From: a virus
IMG/VR virus record: IMGVR_UViG_3300042691_022657
Location: 1-24,426 of that record
Reading direction: 5' to 3' (one strand)
DNA: 24,426 nt
The first letter of the stretch is position 1; every line of letters begins with the position of its first letter. The position numbers and the translations under genes are program-made. Below, one piece after another: positions 15,691 through 23,302 of the stretch. A model generated the notes under the pieces. It worked only from the letters and a program-made list of their open reading frames with translations, was not told the DNA's origin and ran no database searches.

Positions 15691-17268
15691 ATGGACTTTC
15701 TCCTGCCGCCGCACATCCCGGTCGCCGAGGTCGAATGGCAGCTGGTCGACTACTCGTCGCTGTTCCCCAACACGTTCGGTGGTGAGCCGAAGACGTACGA
15801 CCGCGGGCAGCGGTGGCTGGCGCGCTATCGGTTCGAGAACCTGCGTGACGCCGATCGCGCGACGCTGATGGCGCTCGCCGGTCAGCTGCGCGGCAAGTCG
15901 AACCGGCTGTGGGCGTGGGATCCGACGAACTTCCGGCGCGGGTCGTTTCCGACGAGCGAGCTGCTGCCGAACAACACGTTCGCGAACGGTACGGCAGGGT
16001 GGGCGGCCGGCACCGCCGGCAGCAACTGGACGCTGAGCGTGCAGGGGCGGGTGGCGCGCTCGACCCGAACGCAGGTGACGGCCGTTGACTATGCGCTGCT
16101 CGCTAATCCGCAGGTGACCGGCCTCGTGTCGCTCGCCCCGTACGTCTCGCGGTTCATGGTGCTGGCTGGGCGCGGCTCGACCGCCAGCGGGCACGCGATC
16201 AACGACGTCTCAAACGCGGTGTCGGGAGCGGCGCAGACGTCTCTCGGCCTGTTGTCGCAGGTGTTCGTGCCGACGACCGCTGCGCTGCAGCCGGGCATCA
16301 CGTCGCTGACGAACTCCGGCGCGCTGGCGGGCGACTATCTTGAGTTTCCATACACCTCGCTCTCGCGCTGCGCGCTGGTCGACGGCGGCGCCAACCTGCT
16401 GACGCACTCCAGCCAGATCGACAATGCAGCGTGGACCAAGGCCGGCGCCACGGTGGCAGCCAACGCCTTCACGGCGCCGGACGGCACGGCAACTGCCGAC
16501 GTGCTGGTTGAGAACACCGCCAATTCCGCGCATCGCGTCGACGGTCCGAACGTGGCCGCGGGCGCCACGGCCGAGGACTACGTGTTTGCCGTCGCACTGC
16601 GCGACGTGGGGCGCGCGTGGGCTTACGTCCAGCTGTACAGCGGTGGCGGCGCGAACTCCGTGATCACCTACGTCAACCTGGCGGCCGGAACGCTCGGCTC
16701 CGACACGACGAACGGCGCGTGGACCAACCGCGTGCGCTCAATCCGGCCGCTCGGCAACGGCTGGCACTACGTGATGATCGGCGGTCGGAAGCCGGCGACT
16801 GACGCCGTCGTGACGGCGCGCATCGGGGCCGCCTCCGCCGATCTGGTCCCGTCCTACACGGGCTCGGGCAGCAACGCGACGGCGATCTGGCGCGCCACGG
16901 TCGCTCGTGGCCTTAACAGCGTCCGGCTGGTCGAAACCGGTGCTTCGGCGCTCCCTACGGGGACGGCGCAGACCGGCACCAGCCTGCACCTCAAGGGATT
17001 GCCGCCCTCGGCATCCGGCCTGCTGCTGCCCGGCGACCGCTTTCAGGTCGGCAGCGAAACCAAGATCGCGACTGCCCCGCTGGACACCGACGCGGCCGGG
17101 CTCGGGTTCCTGCAGTTCGAGCCCGCGTTGCGCGCGGCGGCGGCCGACAGCGCGCCGGTCATCATTCACGAACCCATGCAGAAGTTCGTACTCGCCGAGT
17201 CGGCATCGTGGCCGACCCGGCCGGGCCGATTCTCCGACTTCTCGCTCGTGCTCGCGGAGGCACGATGA
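15691..17268 (+). CDS. Distal-tail-like protein with carbohydrate-binding-like insertion
   Basis: The 525-residue product starts at ATG 15691. Residues 1 to about 88 (a LVDYSSLFPNTFGGE segment, then QRWLARYRFENLRDADRATL, ending W-A-W-D-P-T) and the end (about 430-525: L-K-G-L-P, then G-L-L-L-P-G-D-R-F-Q-V-G and F-V-L-A-E-S) together make the compact tail protein seen alone in related phages. Between them lie about 340 extra residues. One beta domain begins E-L-L-P-N-N-T-F. A second opens N-L-L-T-H-S-S-Q-I-D-N-A-A-W-T-K and closes with a GNGWHYVMIGGR strand; it resembles the sugar-binding-like modules of phage tip proteins. Such 'evolved' distal tail proteins add host-surface adhesion. The receptor is unknown. 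Confidence 0.72.
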   Translation: MDFLLPPHIPVAEVEWQLVDYSSLFPNTFGGEPKTYDRGQRWLARYRFENLRDADRATLMALAGQLRGKSNRLWAWDPTNFRRGSFPTSELLPNNTFANGTAGWAAGTAGSNWTLSVQGRVARSTRTQVTAVDYALLANPQVTGLVSLAPYVSRFMVLAGRGSTASGHAINDVSNAVSGAAQTSLGLLSQVFVPTTAALQPGITSLTNSGALAGDYLEFPYTSLSRCALVDGGANLLTHSSQIDNAAWTKAGATVAANAFTAPDGTATADVLVENTANSAHRVDGPNVAAGATAEDYVFAVALRDVGRAWAYVQLYSGGGANSVITYVNLAAGTLGSDTTNGAWTNRVRSIRPLGNGWHYVMIGGRKPATDAVVTARIGAASADLVPSYTGSGSNATAIWRATVARGLNSVRLVETGASALPTGTAQTGTSLHLKGLPPSASGLLLPGDRFQVGSETKIATAPLDTDAAGLGFLQFEPALRAAAADSAPVIIHEPMQKFVLAESASWPTRPGRFSDFSLVLAEAR

Positions 17269-17894
17269 CGCGCTTCGTCTCGGCAACGAACGAGGCCGAG
17301 TTCGCAAGGGACTCGCTGGCGCCGCTGCTGCTCGTCGATCTCGACTTCGCGTCGGGCATGGTCCGCGCCCACACCGGCCAGTCCGACATCGTCTGGAACG
17401 GCAACACTTACACGGGCGTCGCCGGGTTCGGCGGCGTCGACGAAGTGACCGAAGAAGCCGGCGTCAGCACCAAGCCGCTGCGTCTGCGCCTCGCGGGCAT
17501 CCCGAACGAGTTGATCTCGTCGGCCATGCTGGAGACGTACCAAGGACGCCCGGTCGTGCTCTACATGGCCGCCGTCAACGTCGAGACGGGCACGTTCGTC
17601 GACACACCCGAGACGCTGTGGTCGGGGATCATGGACGTGATGACCGTGGAACTCGGTCCCGAGACGAGCGTGATCACGCTGGACTGCGAGGACCCGGACT
17701 ACGCGCAGCCGCTGCCGCGCCGGTACACGCAGGCCGACCATCAGCGGCGGTTCACGGGCGATCGGTTCTTCGAGTTCCTGCCGCGCATCCCGCAGTTCCG
17801 AGGCCAGTGGGGCACAAAGGGCTTCGGGTCCGGCTGGATCGACCCGCCGCCACCGCCGCCGTTCACCCTCCCGCCGAACCTCTACATCCCATGA
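17265..17894 (+). CDS. Tail-tip hub-like protein (DUF2163-like)
   Basis: I chose ATG 17265 (ATGA with the previous stop, GGAGG at 17256-17260), giving 209 residues. The pattern runs D-L-D-F-A-S-G, then W-N-G-N-T-Y-T-G-V-A-G-F-G-G. A segment P-L-R-L-R-L-A-G-I-P-N-E-L-I follows, then Y-Q-G-R-P-V-V-L-Y and W-S-G-I-M-D. The end has I-T-L-D-C-E-D-P, R-R-Y-T-Q-A-D-H-Q-R-R-F and G-D-R-F-F-E-F-L-P. This matches the hub-type proteins that follow the distal tail protein in GTA-like and many siphophage tails. The C-terminus is a proline run, an unusual flexible tail. ATGA overlap with the peptidase-like gene. Confidence 0.78.
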   Translation: MTRFVSATNEAEFARDSLAPLLLVDLDFASGMVRAHTGQSDIVWNGNTYTGVAGFGGVDEVTEEAGVSTKPLRLRLAGIPNELISSAMLETYQGRPVVLYMAAVNVETGTFVDTPETLWSGIMDVMTVELGPETSVITLDCEDPDYAQPLPRRYTQADHQRRFTGDRFFEFLPRIPQFRGQWGTKGFGSGWIDPPPPPPFTLPPNLYIP

Positions 17895-18298
17895 GGGTCG
17901 ACGGCTGGGAGGAGATCTTGTCGGCAGGCGTCGACGGGATGCGCGATCGCACGTTCGCTTGGGGTGAAACCGACTGCTGCCGGTCCGTCGCCGAGCTGGT
18001 CGACGCGATCCACGGCACCGACTACGTCGCGCAGCTCGCGGCGCGCTACACCGACGAGGCCTCGGCCCGCGCTTGGCTGCACTCCGCGGGCGGCCTGAAG
18101 CGCGCGGCGGATTCCGTGCTTGGCGCGGCGCTCGTCGGCTGGTGGCACGCGCGGCGCGGTGACGTGGTGCTGGTCGACGCGCCGGGCACGGGCGAGGTGC
18201 TCGGCATATGCCTCGGCCGCGAAGTGGCGGTCATCGGCGACGGCGTGACGCTGTATCCGCTCGAGCGCGCGACGCACGTCTGGCGGGTGGTCGAATGA
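17891..18298 (+). CDS. Tail-tip NlpC/P60-like peptidase candidate (DUF6950-like)
   Basis: I chose ATG 17891 at the ATGA junction, giving 135 residues. The active-site-like segment is F-A-W-G-E-T-D-C-C, with the Cys of the D-C-x motif as presumed nucleophile. It is followed by a helix (RSVAELVDAIHGTDY) and a late strand pair R-R-G-D-V-V-L-V-D and G-I-C-L-G-R-E-V-A. This is the layout of the DUF6950/NlpC-like proteins in the lambda gpK position. The expected partner His is less obvious, so enzymatic activity is uncertain. It would cut peptidoglycan or help tip assembly. ATGA overlap on both sides couples it tightly to the hub-like and J-like genes. Confidence 0.75.
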   Translation: MRVDGWEEILSAGVDGMRDRTFAWGETDCCRSVAELVDAIHGTDYVAQLAARYTDEASARAWLHSAGGLKRAADSVLGAALVGWWHARRGDVVLVDAPGTGEVLGICLGREVAVIGDGVTLYPLERATHVWRVVE

Positions 18299-20538
18299 GC
18301 AGAGTCCTAAAGGTCATCGCGACCGTTGCCGCCATTTACTTCACGGCCGGTGCGGCGGCGCTCGTCTCCGCCACCGCGTTCGCTGGCGCCGGCATTGCGA
18401 CGATCGCCAGCGTCGCCAACTACCTCGCGGTCGGCGCGGTGCTGTCCGGCATCGCCCGCGCGCTGCAGCCGAAGCCGCGCATCGCGGGCAACCCGGGCGT
18501 CCTGACCGAGTACGCCGGCACGACCGAGCCCGCGCGCATCGTCTACGGCCGGATGCGCGTCTCCGGGCTCAACGTCATTCCGCCGCTGACCACCGGCACC
18601 GACAATCAGGATCTGCACCAAGTGCTCGCGCTCGCCGGTCACGAGATCGACGGGTTCGACGAATACTGGGCGAACCAGGAGCAGATCACGCCTGCAGCCG
18701 TAACGGGCAGCAGCGGTGACGGACTCGTGAGCGTTGGCACATACGCCGACCGCATGTGGGTTCGCGGTTATCGTGGCACGAGCACGCAGACGGCTGACTT
18801 CATCCTCGACCAGGCGTCGGGCTCGTGGACCAGTGACCACCGGGGCCGCGGTATCGCCTACGTGGCGATCACGTACCGGTACAACGAGGCGGCGTATCGC
18901 TCCGGCAAGCCGGACATCTCGTGCGTGGTGCGCGGCAAGCGGTGCTATGACCCGCGCCTCGACACCAGCCCGGGCGCGAACCCGACCAATGCCGCCTACA
19001 GCGCCTACACCAACAATCCGGCGCTCATCTCGGCCGACTACCTCATTGACCAAGAGATCGGGCGCCGCGTGCAGGCGTCGCGCGTCAACTGGGCTGACGT
19101 GGTCGCCGCGGCGAACATCTGCGACGAGAACATCACGGGCAGTAACTCCACGCCGCTGGGCGACCAGAAGCGATATACCTGCAACGTGGTGCTGAACGTC
19201 GCGCAGACGATCGAGGAGCACGAAGAGAACCAGTCGATCCTCGCCGCGGCGATGCTCGGTGTGGTCTACCGCACCGGCGGGCAGTGGCGCATGTACGCCG
19301 GTGCCTGGTCGACGCCGTCCTTCACGCTCACCCCGGACGACGTGATCGGCACCGTGCAGGTCGCGACCGCCATTCGCCGACGCGACACGTGGAACACGAT
19401 CAACGGCACGTTCCTAGACGCGACGCGCAACTACGTACAGCAAGAGTTCCCCGAGGTCACGTCGGCCGCGTTCGTGTCCGCCGACGGGCGGAAGTTGCCG
19501 AAGCCTATCAGCCTGCCGGCGTGCACGAACGTCTACGAGGCTCAGCGCGCGGCGTTCGTGCTGCTGCGGCAGTCGCGGAATCGCCGGACCGTTACGGTGG
19601 AATGCGGCCTCACGCATTACCGGGTGCGCATCTGGCAGACCGGCACCGTCACGCTGCCCGAGATCGGCTGGACGAACCAGACCGTGCGCTGCACCGGCTG
19701 GCGCCTGACGGCCGAAGGGCGCGTTGAGCTGACGCTGCAGGAAGCCTACGCCGCCGACTGGGCGAACCCGCTGACGGGCGAGTATGGGATTCCCGGGACC
19801 ACGCCCGCGCCCACGATTGGGTTCGCGCGGCCGGGAACGCCGGTCTCCTTTACGGCAACGTCGGTGCCGGGCGGCATCTCGTTCTCGGTGGGCCGCAGCG
19901 ACCCCTACATCGCCGGGCAGGTCTACCGCATCTACGAAGCCGCGACCGGCGGCGCGTTCGGCAGCGCGACGCGCGTGGCCGAGTCGGACTCTGAAACCAT
20001 CGTGGTGCCGAAATCGGACACCACGTCGCGCGACTACTGGGTCACGGCACAGTGGAACGGCGGCGAGTCGGCGCAGCGCCCGGCGGCGGCGGGCCTCGCT
20101 GCAGCTGCGCGCCGCACCGACACGGCGGATCTGCAGGCGAACGCGGTGACGGACCTAATCGCTGTCGATACGTACGACGGCGCGGGCGCGTCGGTGGGCG
20201 CTAGCGGCCTTGGGCAGACACTTCGCACCGTGTCGTTCACGCCCTCGACGACCGGCCGGATCGAACTGTCTGGCGTGCTGGACTGCGAGGGCGTCGACGG
20301 CGACCAAGGGCAGACGTTGGGCTGGCTCGTCGAGGTCAACAGCGTGCGATCCGCGATGGCGGGCAGCCAAGGTGGTCGGCTGCAGACGCGGCACCAGCAG
20401 CCACTCGCCGCGACGTTCTTGGTCACGCAGTCCGGCGTGCAGCACAACCTGCTGCTCGTCGCCGTCAAGCCGTCAGGCTCCCCGCTGACGATGCGCGTCT
20501 ATACCTCGTCGGCCACGATCAGGTACGCGAAGCGATGA
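18295..20538 (+). CDS. Tail-tip attachment protein (J/gp15-like)
   Basis: I chose ATG 18295 (ATGA junction), giving 747 residues. Residues 5-55 are hydrophobic and Ala/Gly-rich. They are followed by P-A-R-I-V-Y-G-R-M-R-V-S-G at 79-91, the entry motif of J-like and phage-tail_3 proteins. The middle has a segment with DYLIDQEIGRRV (near residue 250), W-R-M-Y-A-G-A-W, R-R-D-T-W-N-T-I-N-G-T-F and R-R-T-V-T-V-E-C-G-L, again family features. A fibronectin-III-like domain lies around 505-600. The end (600-747) is beta-rich and lineage-specific, the likely receptor-contact part. At 747 residues it is shorter than lambda J, as if the long C-terminal fibre function has moved to other proteins. Confidence 0.88.
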   Translation: MSRVLKVIATVAAIYFTAGAAALVSATAFAGAGIATIASVANYLAVGAVLSGIARALQPKPRIAGNPGVLTEYAGTTEPARIVYGRMRVSGLNVIPPLTTGTDNQDLHQVLALAGHEIDGFDEYWANQEQITPAAVTGSSGDGLVSVGTYADRMWVRGYRGTSTQTADFILDQASGSWTSDHRGRGIAYVAITYRYNEAAYRSGKPDISCVVRGKRCYDPRLDTSPGANPTNAAYSAYTNNPALISADYLIDQEIGRRVQASRVNWADVVAAANICDENITGSNSTPLGDQKRYTCNVVLNVAQTIEEHEENQSILAAAMLGVVYRTGGQWRMYAGAWSTPSFTLTPDDVIGTVQVATAIRRRDTWNTINGTFLDATRNYVQQEFPEVTSAAFVSADGRKLPKPISLPACTNVYEAQRAAFVLLRQSRNRRTVTVECGLTHYRVRIWQTGTVTLPEIGWTNQTVRCTGWRLTAEGRVELTLQEAYAADWANPLTGEYGIPGTTPAPTIGFARPGTPVSFTATSVPGGISFSVGRSDPYIAGQVYRIYEAATGGAFGSATRVAESDSETIVVPKSDTTSRDYWVTAQWNGGESAQRPAAAGLAAAARRTDTADLQANAVTDLIAVDTYDGAGASVGASGLGQTLRTVSFTPSTTGRIELSGVLDCEGVDGDQGQTLGWLVEVNSVRSAMAGSQGGRLQTRHQQPLAATFLVTQSGVQHNLLLVAVKPSGSPLTMRVYTSSATIRYAKR

Positions 20539-20951
20539 GGCACCTGCGCTTCTACGACCCCGCGACCGGCGTCTTCGCGCTGATCGTCTCGGCCGTGGGC
20601 GAGGACGTCGTGGTCGAGCCGCCGCCAGGCCTCGCCGCCGTCGAAGGCGAGTTCGACCCGGCCACGCACCGCGTCGACCTGTCGACCGGCGAGGTGGTGC
20701 CGTACCAGCCGCCAGCTCCGTCGGCCGACCACGAGTGGGACGCCACGGCGTGCCGCTGGCGCCTGACGCCCGCCGCCGCCGAGGCCGCGCGCGAGCGCGC
20801 AGAGGCGCGGGCCAGGCTGGACGCGATCGACCGCGAAAGCATCCGCGCGCTGCGAGCCGTAGCCGCAGGCACCGACACGAAGGCCGATCGCGACCGACTG
20901 GCCGCGCTCGAGGCCGAGGCAGTTCCGTTGCGATCGAAGGTGAATCCATGA
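20535..20951 (+). CDS. Small tail-tip-associated protein with charged helical C-terminus
   Basis: The 138-residue product starts at ATG 20535, overlapping the previous stop. Residues 1-65 are beta-like (RFYDPATGVFALIVSAVGED and P-A-T-H-R-V-D-L-S-T-G-E-V). They are followed by a Pro-rich linker, a W-D-A-T-A-C-R-W-R-L-T hairpin and a long charged helix (EAARERAEARARLDAIDRES). The final helix resembles small phage proteins placed after J-like genes that pair with fibres or act as assembly factors. I cannot name the family, and its role is inferred from position. Confidence 0.6.
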   Translation: MRHLRFYDPATGVFALIVSAVGEDVVVEPPPGLAAVEGEFDPATHRVDLSTGEVVPYQPPAPSADHEWDATACRWRLTPAAAEAARERAEARARLDAIDRESIRALRAVAAGTDTKADRDRLAALEAEAVPLRSKVNP

Positions 20952-21286
20952 AGAACTGGACGTGGACGGGCTGGTGGAACGAGGACACGCGCGGCGTCGT
21001 GAAGATCGTCGCGGCGCTGATCCTGCTGGCCGCCGTCGGCTGGGGGCTGTTCGGCTGCACGGCCTACACGCCGGCCCGGCTCGAGCTCGGGCTCGCGCGC
21101 GAGATGGGCGGCAGCCCGGTGGTCGGCAGCGACCCCGTCGGCATGGCTCGCATCGTTCAGCCGATCACGCCGTGGCTGTCGCTCGAGTACCTCCACCTGT
21201 CGAGCGTGCCGGACGTCCGCGACCGCGAAACCGTCGACCAGGTCGGCCTGACCGTGACGATCCCGCTCGGCCCGGTCGCTCGCTGA
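20948..21286 (+). CDS. Membrane or lipoprotein-like protein at start of lysis region
   Basis: I chose ATG 20948 (ATGA junction), giving 112 residues; upstream in-frame codons overlap the previous gene. A Trp-rich N-terminus is followed by a hydrophobic segment (17-36) ending L-F-G-C, with Cys37 as possible lipidation site; the -2 Phe makes the lipobox imperfect. The remaining 75 residues alternate in a beta pattern: RLELGLAREMGG, WLSLEYLHLSSVPDVRDRE and V-G-L-T-V-T-I-P-L. Short proteins with this end are found in phage lysis regions. It could be an outer-membrane-directed lipoprotein or a type II membrane protein. Its function is unknown. Confidence 0.55.
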   Translation: MKNWTWTGWWNEDTRGVVKIVAALILLAAVGWGLFGCTAYTPARLELGLAREMGGSPVVGSDPVGMARIVQPITPWLSLEYLHLSSVPDVRDRETVDQVGLTVTIPLGPVAR

Positions 21287-21294
21287 GTGCCGCC

Positions 21295-21555
21295 GTGGGG
21301 CCCAACGACATCGACCACCTTCTGGAGCGGCAGCAGCGCCAGGACGAACGACTCAACGCACAGGGCGAGGAGATCGCAGCCTTGAAGGCCACGATGCCCG
21401 GTCTGCAAGCGTCGATCGACGCCAACACGGAGGCGCTGCGCGAGCACGCCAAGATCCTCAACGAGTACGCGGGCGCCAGGAAGGCGCTGCACTGGTTGTT
21501 CACGGCGGCGCTGGCGGTGGGGGCGTTCCTGTTCGGGCGGGAGATCAAGCCGTGA
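21295..21555 (+). CDS. Coiled-coil, C-terminally membrane-anchored protein (XhlA-like layout)
   Basis: The most reasonable start is GTG 21295, eight bases after the preceding stop, giving 86 residues. Residues 5-60 are a charged coiled coil (DIDHLLERQQRQDERL, then EEIAALKATM). They lead to A-R-K-A-L-H-W-L and a single hydrophobic segment (66-80, F-T-A-A-L-A-V-G-A-F-L-F), with a short basic tail. This is the layout of XhlA-type or related phage membrane proteins acting beside holin and endolysin. It could be a holin helper or inhibitor. Sequence identity to that family was not tested, so the call rests on layout and neighbours. Its stop overlaps the next GTG (GTGA). Confidence 0.6.
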   Translation: MGPNDIDHLLERQQRQDERLNAQGEEIAALKATMPGLQASIDANTEALREHAKILNEYAGARKALHWLFTAALAVGAFLFGREIKP

Positions 21556-21929
21556 GCCTCACTACCCGATGCCGCACGCGATTGCAGGGCGTGCACCCCG
21601 ATCTGGTCCGCGTCGTCGAGGCGGTTGCCGCCGAGTCGCCGCACGAGATCTTCATCACCGAAGGGCTGCGCACGAAGGCGCGGCAGCAGCAGCTGGTCGC
21701 CGCGGGCGCGTCGCGGACGATGAATTCGCGGCACCTGACCGGCCACGCGATCGACTTCGCGGTGCGCGTCGCCGGTCAGGTCCGCTGGGACTGGCCGCTG
21801 TACCAGCAGGTCGGCGAGGTGTTCGAGCGGGTCGCCGCGCGACTCGGCGTGCCGATCGTCTGGGGCGGCCGGTGGCGGACGTTCCGCGACGGGCCGCACG
21901 TGGAACTCGACCGAAGGACGTACCCATGA
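21552..21929 (+). CDS. M15-family peptidoglycan peptidase (endolysin)
   Basis: GTG 21552 (GTGA junction) opens a 125-residue product that is a compact M15 metallopeptidase domain with no signal peptide. The metal site is visible: S-R-H-L-T-G-H-A-I-D-F with His61 and Asp68, and D-G-P-H-V-E-L with His116, plus the W-G-G motif at 104-106. The I-T-E-G-L-R-T segment (35-41) is also conserved. It cuts peptide bonds in cross-linked peptidoglycan, most likely as L-alanyl-D-glutamate or D-Ala-type peptidase. With no export signal it needs a holin. It is followed by the two-helix membrane gene. Confidence 0.92.
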   Translation: MSLTTRCRTRLQGVHPDLVRVVEAVAAESPHEIFITEGLRTKARQQQLVAAGASRTMNSRHLTGHAIDFAVRVAGQVRWDWPLYQQVGEVFERVAARLGVPIVWGGRWRTFRDGPHVELDRRTYP

Positions 21930-22129
21930 ACGACCTGATCGCATTCTGGACCGCGCACGGGACGAAGGTGCTGGGCGTGCTCGCCACGATCCAGAGCGTC
22001 ATCCTCGCGCTCCTGACTGTGCCCGAGCTCATCCCGGTCGAGCACGTCAAGTGGTGGGCGGCGTCGGGCACCGTGCTCGGCGTGCTCACCACGCGCCGCG
22101 GATTCGAGAACAGCCAGCGGCAGCCGTGA
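21926..22129 (+). CDS. Small two-helix membrane protein, holin candidate
   Basis: I chose ATG 21926 (ATGA junction), giving 67 residues; the open frame upstream overlaps the endolysin gene. Two hydrophobic segments are visible: 14-32 (a VLGVLATIQSVILALLTV stretch) and a shorter one at about 42-56. They are separated by a short polar loop with P-E-L-I-P-V-E-H, and a charged tail with Arg-Arg follows. Size, topology and place right after the endolysin fit a class II-type holin. The second segment is weakly hydrophobic, so a single-span product remains possible. Confidence 0.6.
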   Translation: MNDLIAFWTAHGTKVLGVLATIQSVILALLTVPELIPVEHVKWWAASGTVLGVLTTRRGFENSQRQP

Positions 22130-22374
22130 GCACCATCATCGTTGCCGAGATCGACGGCCGAGTGTCGTCCGTCGGGCTCGCAGACGACGTCGTCCGGCTG
22201 CGACGCTATCTGGACGCGCACCCGCCGAGTGACCCGCACCTGCTGATCCTGCTGCAGGGGCTGCTGGCGAGTTTGTCGGCCTACGCGGTCGCGGAGGCGC
22301 GGGAGATCGTCGCGCAGGAAGCGGACGAGGACGACGGCCCGCCGCCAGTGCACGCGCAGAGGGTCATCCAGTGA
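22126..22374 (+). CDS. Unrecognised small protein in lysis cassette (82 aa)
   Basis: GTG 22126 lies in a GTGA junction with the previous gene, giving 82 residues. I do not recognise it. The N-terminus is beta-like (TIIVAEIDGRVSSVGL). The middle is a helix with R-L-R-R-Y-L-D-A, and a second, Leu-rich helix (LLILLQGLLASLSAYAVAEA) leads to an acidic stretch (E-A-D-E-D-D) and a Pro-rich end. The Leu-rich helix is amphipathic rather than a clear membrane span. It lies between the holin candidate and the inner spanin gene, with a GTGA overlap on both sides, so co-expression in lysis is likely. A regulator or an unrelated accessory protein is possible. Confidence 0.55.
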   Translation: MSTIIVAEIDGRVSSVGLADDVVRLRRYLDAHPPSDPHLLILLQGLLASLSAYAVAEAREIVAQEADEDDGPPPVHAQRVIQ

Positions 22375-22751
22375 TCCCGTACCTCAATCTCGCCCGGCGG
22401 TTCTGGTGGCTGGTGCCCATCACCGCGCTCGCCCTGGTCGCCGCCTACTGGCACGTCCGCGCCGATCGCGCCGAGGACGCGCTGCTCGAGGCCCGCACGA
22501 TCGCCGCAGCTGACCTCGCGACCGCCGAACGCACCGCCCGGGAGCGGCTCCAGGCCGCGCAGGACGCCGCCAGAGCTGAGCGGGAGCGGCTGGTGGCGCA
22601 GGGCAGGGCGGCAGCCGACCGCGCCGCAGCGGCCGAGGCGCAGGCCCGGGCCGCCGCTCAGGACTACCGGCGCCGGCTGGCGCAGCAGCGGGCGACCGAC
22701 CCGGGCTGCGCGGCGTGGGCGCAGGAGCGTGTGCGATGCGAAGTTCCCTGA
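22371..22751 (+). CDS. Inner-membrane spanin (Rz-like)
   Basis: GTG 22371 (GTGA junction) opens a 126-residue product. An N-terminal membrane anchor (residues 12-27, WWLVPITALALVAAYW) is followed by a long Ala/Arg/Glu-rich coiled coil (about 30-105) that would span the periplasm. The C-terminus ends with a short T-D-P-G-C-A-A-W-A-Q-E-R segment and Cys123. This is the standard layout of an i-spanin. It pairs with the overlapping outer-membrane lipoprotein gene; together they fuse inner and outer membrane in the last step of lysis. Two Cys residues (113, 123) could form inter-chain disulphides. Confidence 0.85.
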   Translation: MIPYLNLARRFWWLVPITALALVAAYWHVRADRAEDALLEARTIAAADLATAERTARERLQAAQDAARAERERLVAQGRAAADRAAAAEAQARAAAQDYRRRLAQQRATDPGCAAWAQERVRCEVP

Positions 22752-22996
22752 TCCTGTGCGCCGCGGTGCTGGCCGCCGGCTGCACCCAGCCGGTCCGGCC
22801 GTGCGCGCCGCAGGTCGTCGAGATCGAGCGCGTCGAGCGCGTGCCGGTGCCGGCCGAGTGCCTGCAACCGTGCGCGGAGCCGGCGGGCGTGCCGGGCACG
22901 AACGGCGAGCTGCTCGAGGCGTACGCCGCGCGCGGCGAGGCGTTGGCCTGCTACCGCGCGCGGGTGGAGTGCGTGGAGGCGGTCACGGGCCCCTAG
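22736..22996 (+). CDS. Outer-membrane spanin lipoprotein (Rz1-like)
   Basis: ATG 22736 lies inside the last 16 bases of the inner-spanin gene in a different frame, giving 86 residues. The N-terminus M-R-S-S-L-I-L-C-A-A-V-L-A-A-G-C is a lipoprotein signal peptide with lipidated Cys16. The mature part has Pro and five further Cys (23, 42, 46, 72, 79), which is many for an o-spanin. The overlap with an inner-membrane coiled-coil partner is the classic Rz/Rz1 arrangement. Its TAG stop shares the tetramer CTAG (22993-22996) with the stop of the convergent gene. Confidence 0.85.
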   Translation: MRSSLILCAAVLAAGCTQPVRPCAPQVVEIERVERVPVPAECLQPCAEPAGVPGTNGELLEAYAARGEALACYRARVECVEAVTGP

Positions 22997-23205
22997 GGTG
23001 CCGCTGAGACACCCTGACCGCGCTGACGATCGCTCACGTCGCCGCCGAATTGCCACGAGCAGTAGGCGACGAACGCGAGGATCGGCAGCACCACCATCAG
23101 CCGCAATCTCGAGCGCACGGTAGACCGCGGCGCGCCGCAGCTTGGGCACGCGGCCGCTTTCGTCGACACCGCGGCACCGCACTCCCCGCACCTCGTCATC
23201 GCCAT
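22993..23205 (-). CDS. Zinc-ribbon membrane protein (70 aa)
   Basis: On the minus strand, ATG at 23205-23203 lies five bases after a full GGAGG (23211-23215), so I prefer this start over longer frames. The 70-residue product begins M-A-M-T-R-C-G-E-C-G with Cys6-x2-Cys9 and Cys20-x2-Cys23, a small zinc ribbon. A hydrophobic segment (35-51, L-R-L-M-V-V-L-P-I-L-A-F-V-A-Y) and a short polar tail follow. It is the only clear gene opposing the late operon. Small zinc-ribbon/membrane proteins of this kind occur in proteobacterial genomes and prophages. It may be a lysogenic-conversion (moron) gene or a host gene at an element boundary. Function is unknown. Confidence 0.75.
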   Translation of the reverse strand: MAMTRCGECGAAVSTKAAACPSCGAPRSTVRSRLRLMVVLPILAFVAYCSWQFGGDVSDRQRGQGVSAAP

Positions 23206-23302
23206 GCGATCCTCCCTGCGGCGCCCGTCGCCGCGCATCGTCAGCCTGCTGAACCGCTGACCGATCCGCAACGCTGCGCCGCGCCCAGCACCAACGCGCG
23301 CG

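Noticed and set aside
16907-17890. Upstream extension of the peptidase-like gene to give over 400 residues
   Set aside because: The extension overlaps the distal-tail-like and hub-like genes in another frame and is Arg/Pro-rich noise. The ATGA junction at 17891 gives the family-sized protein.
22995-23015. Terminator candidate AGGGTG/CACCCT between the convergent genes
   Set aside because: The stem has only six bp with a nine-base loop, no T-run on either strand, and lies mostly inside the coding end of the zinc-ribbon gene.
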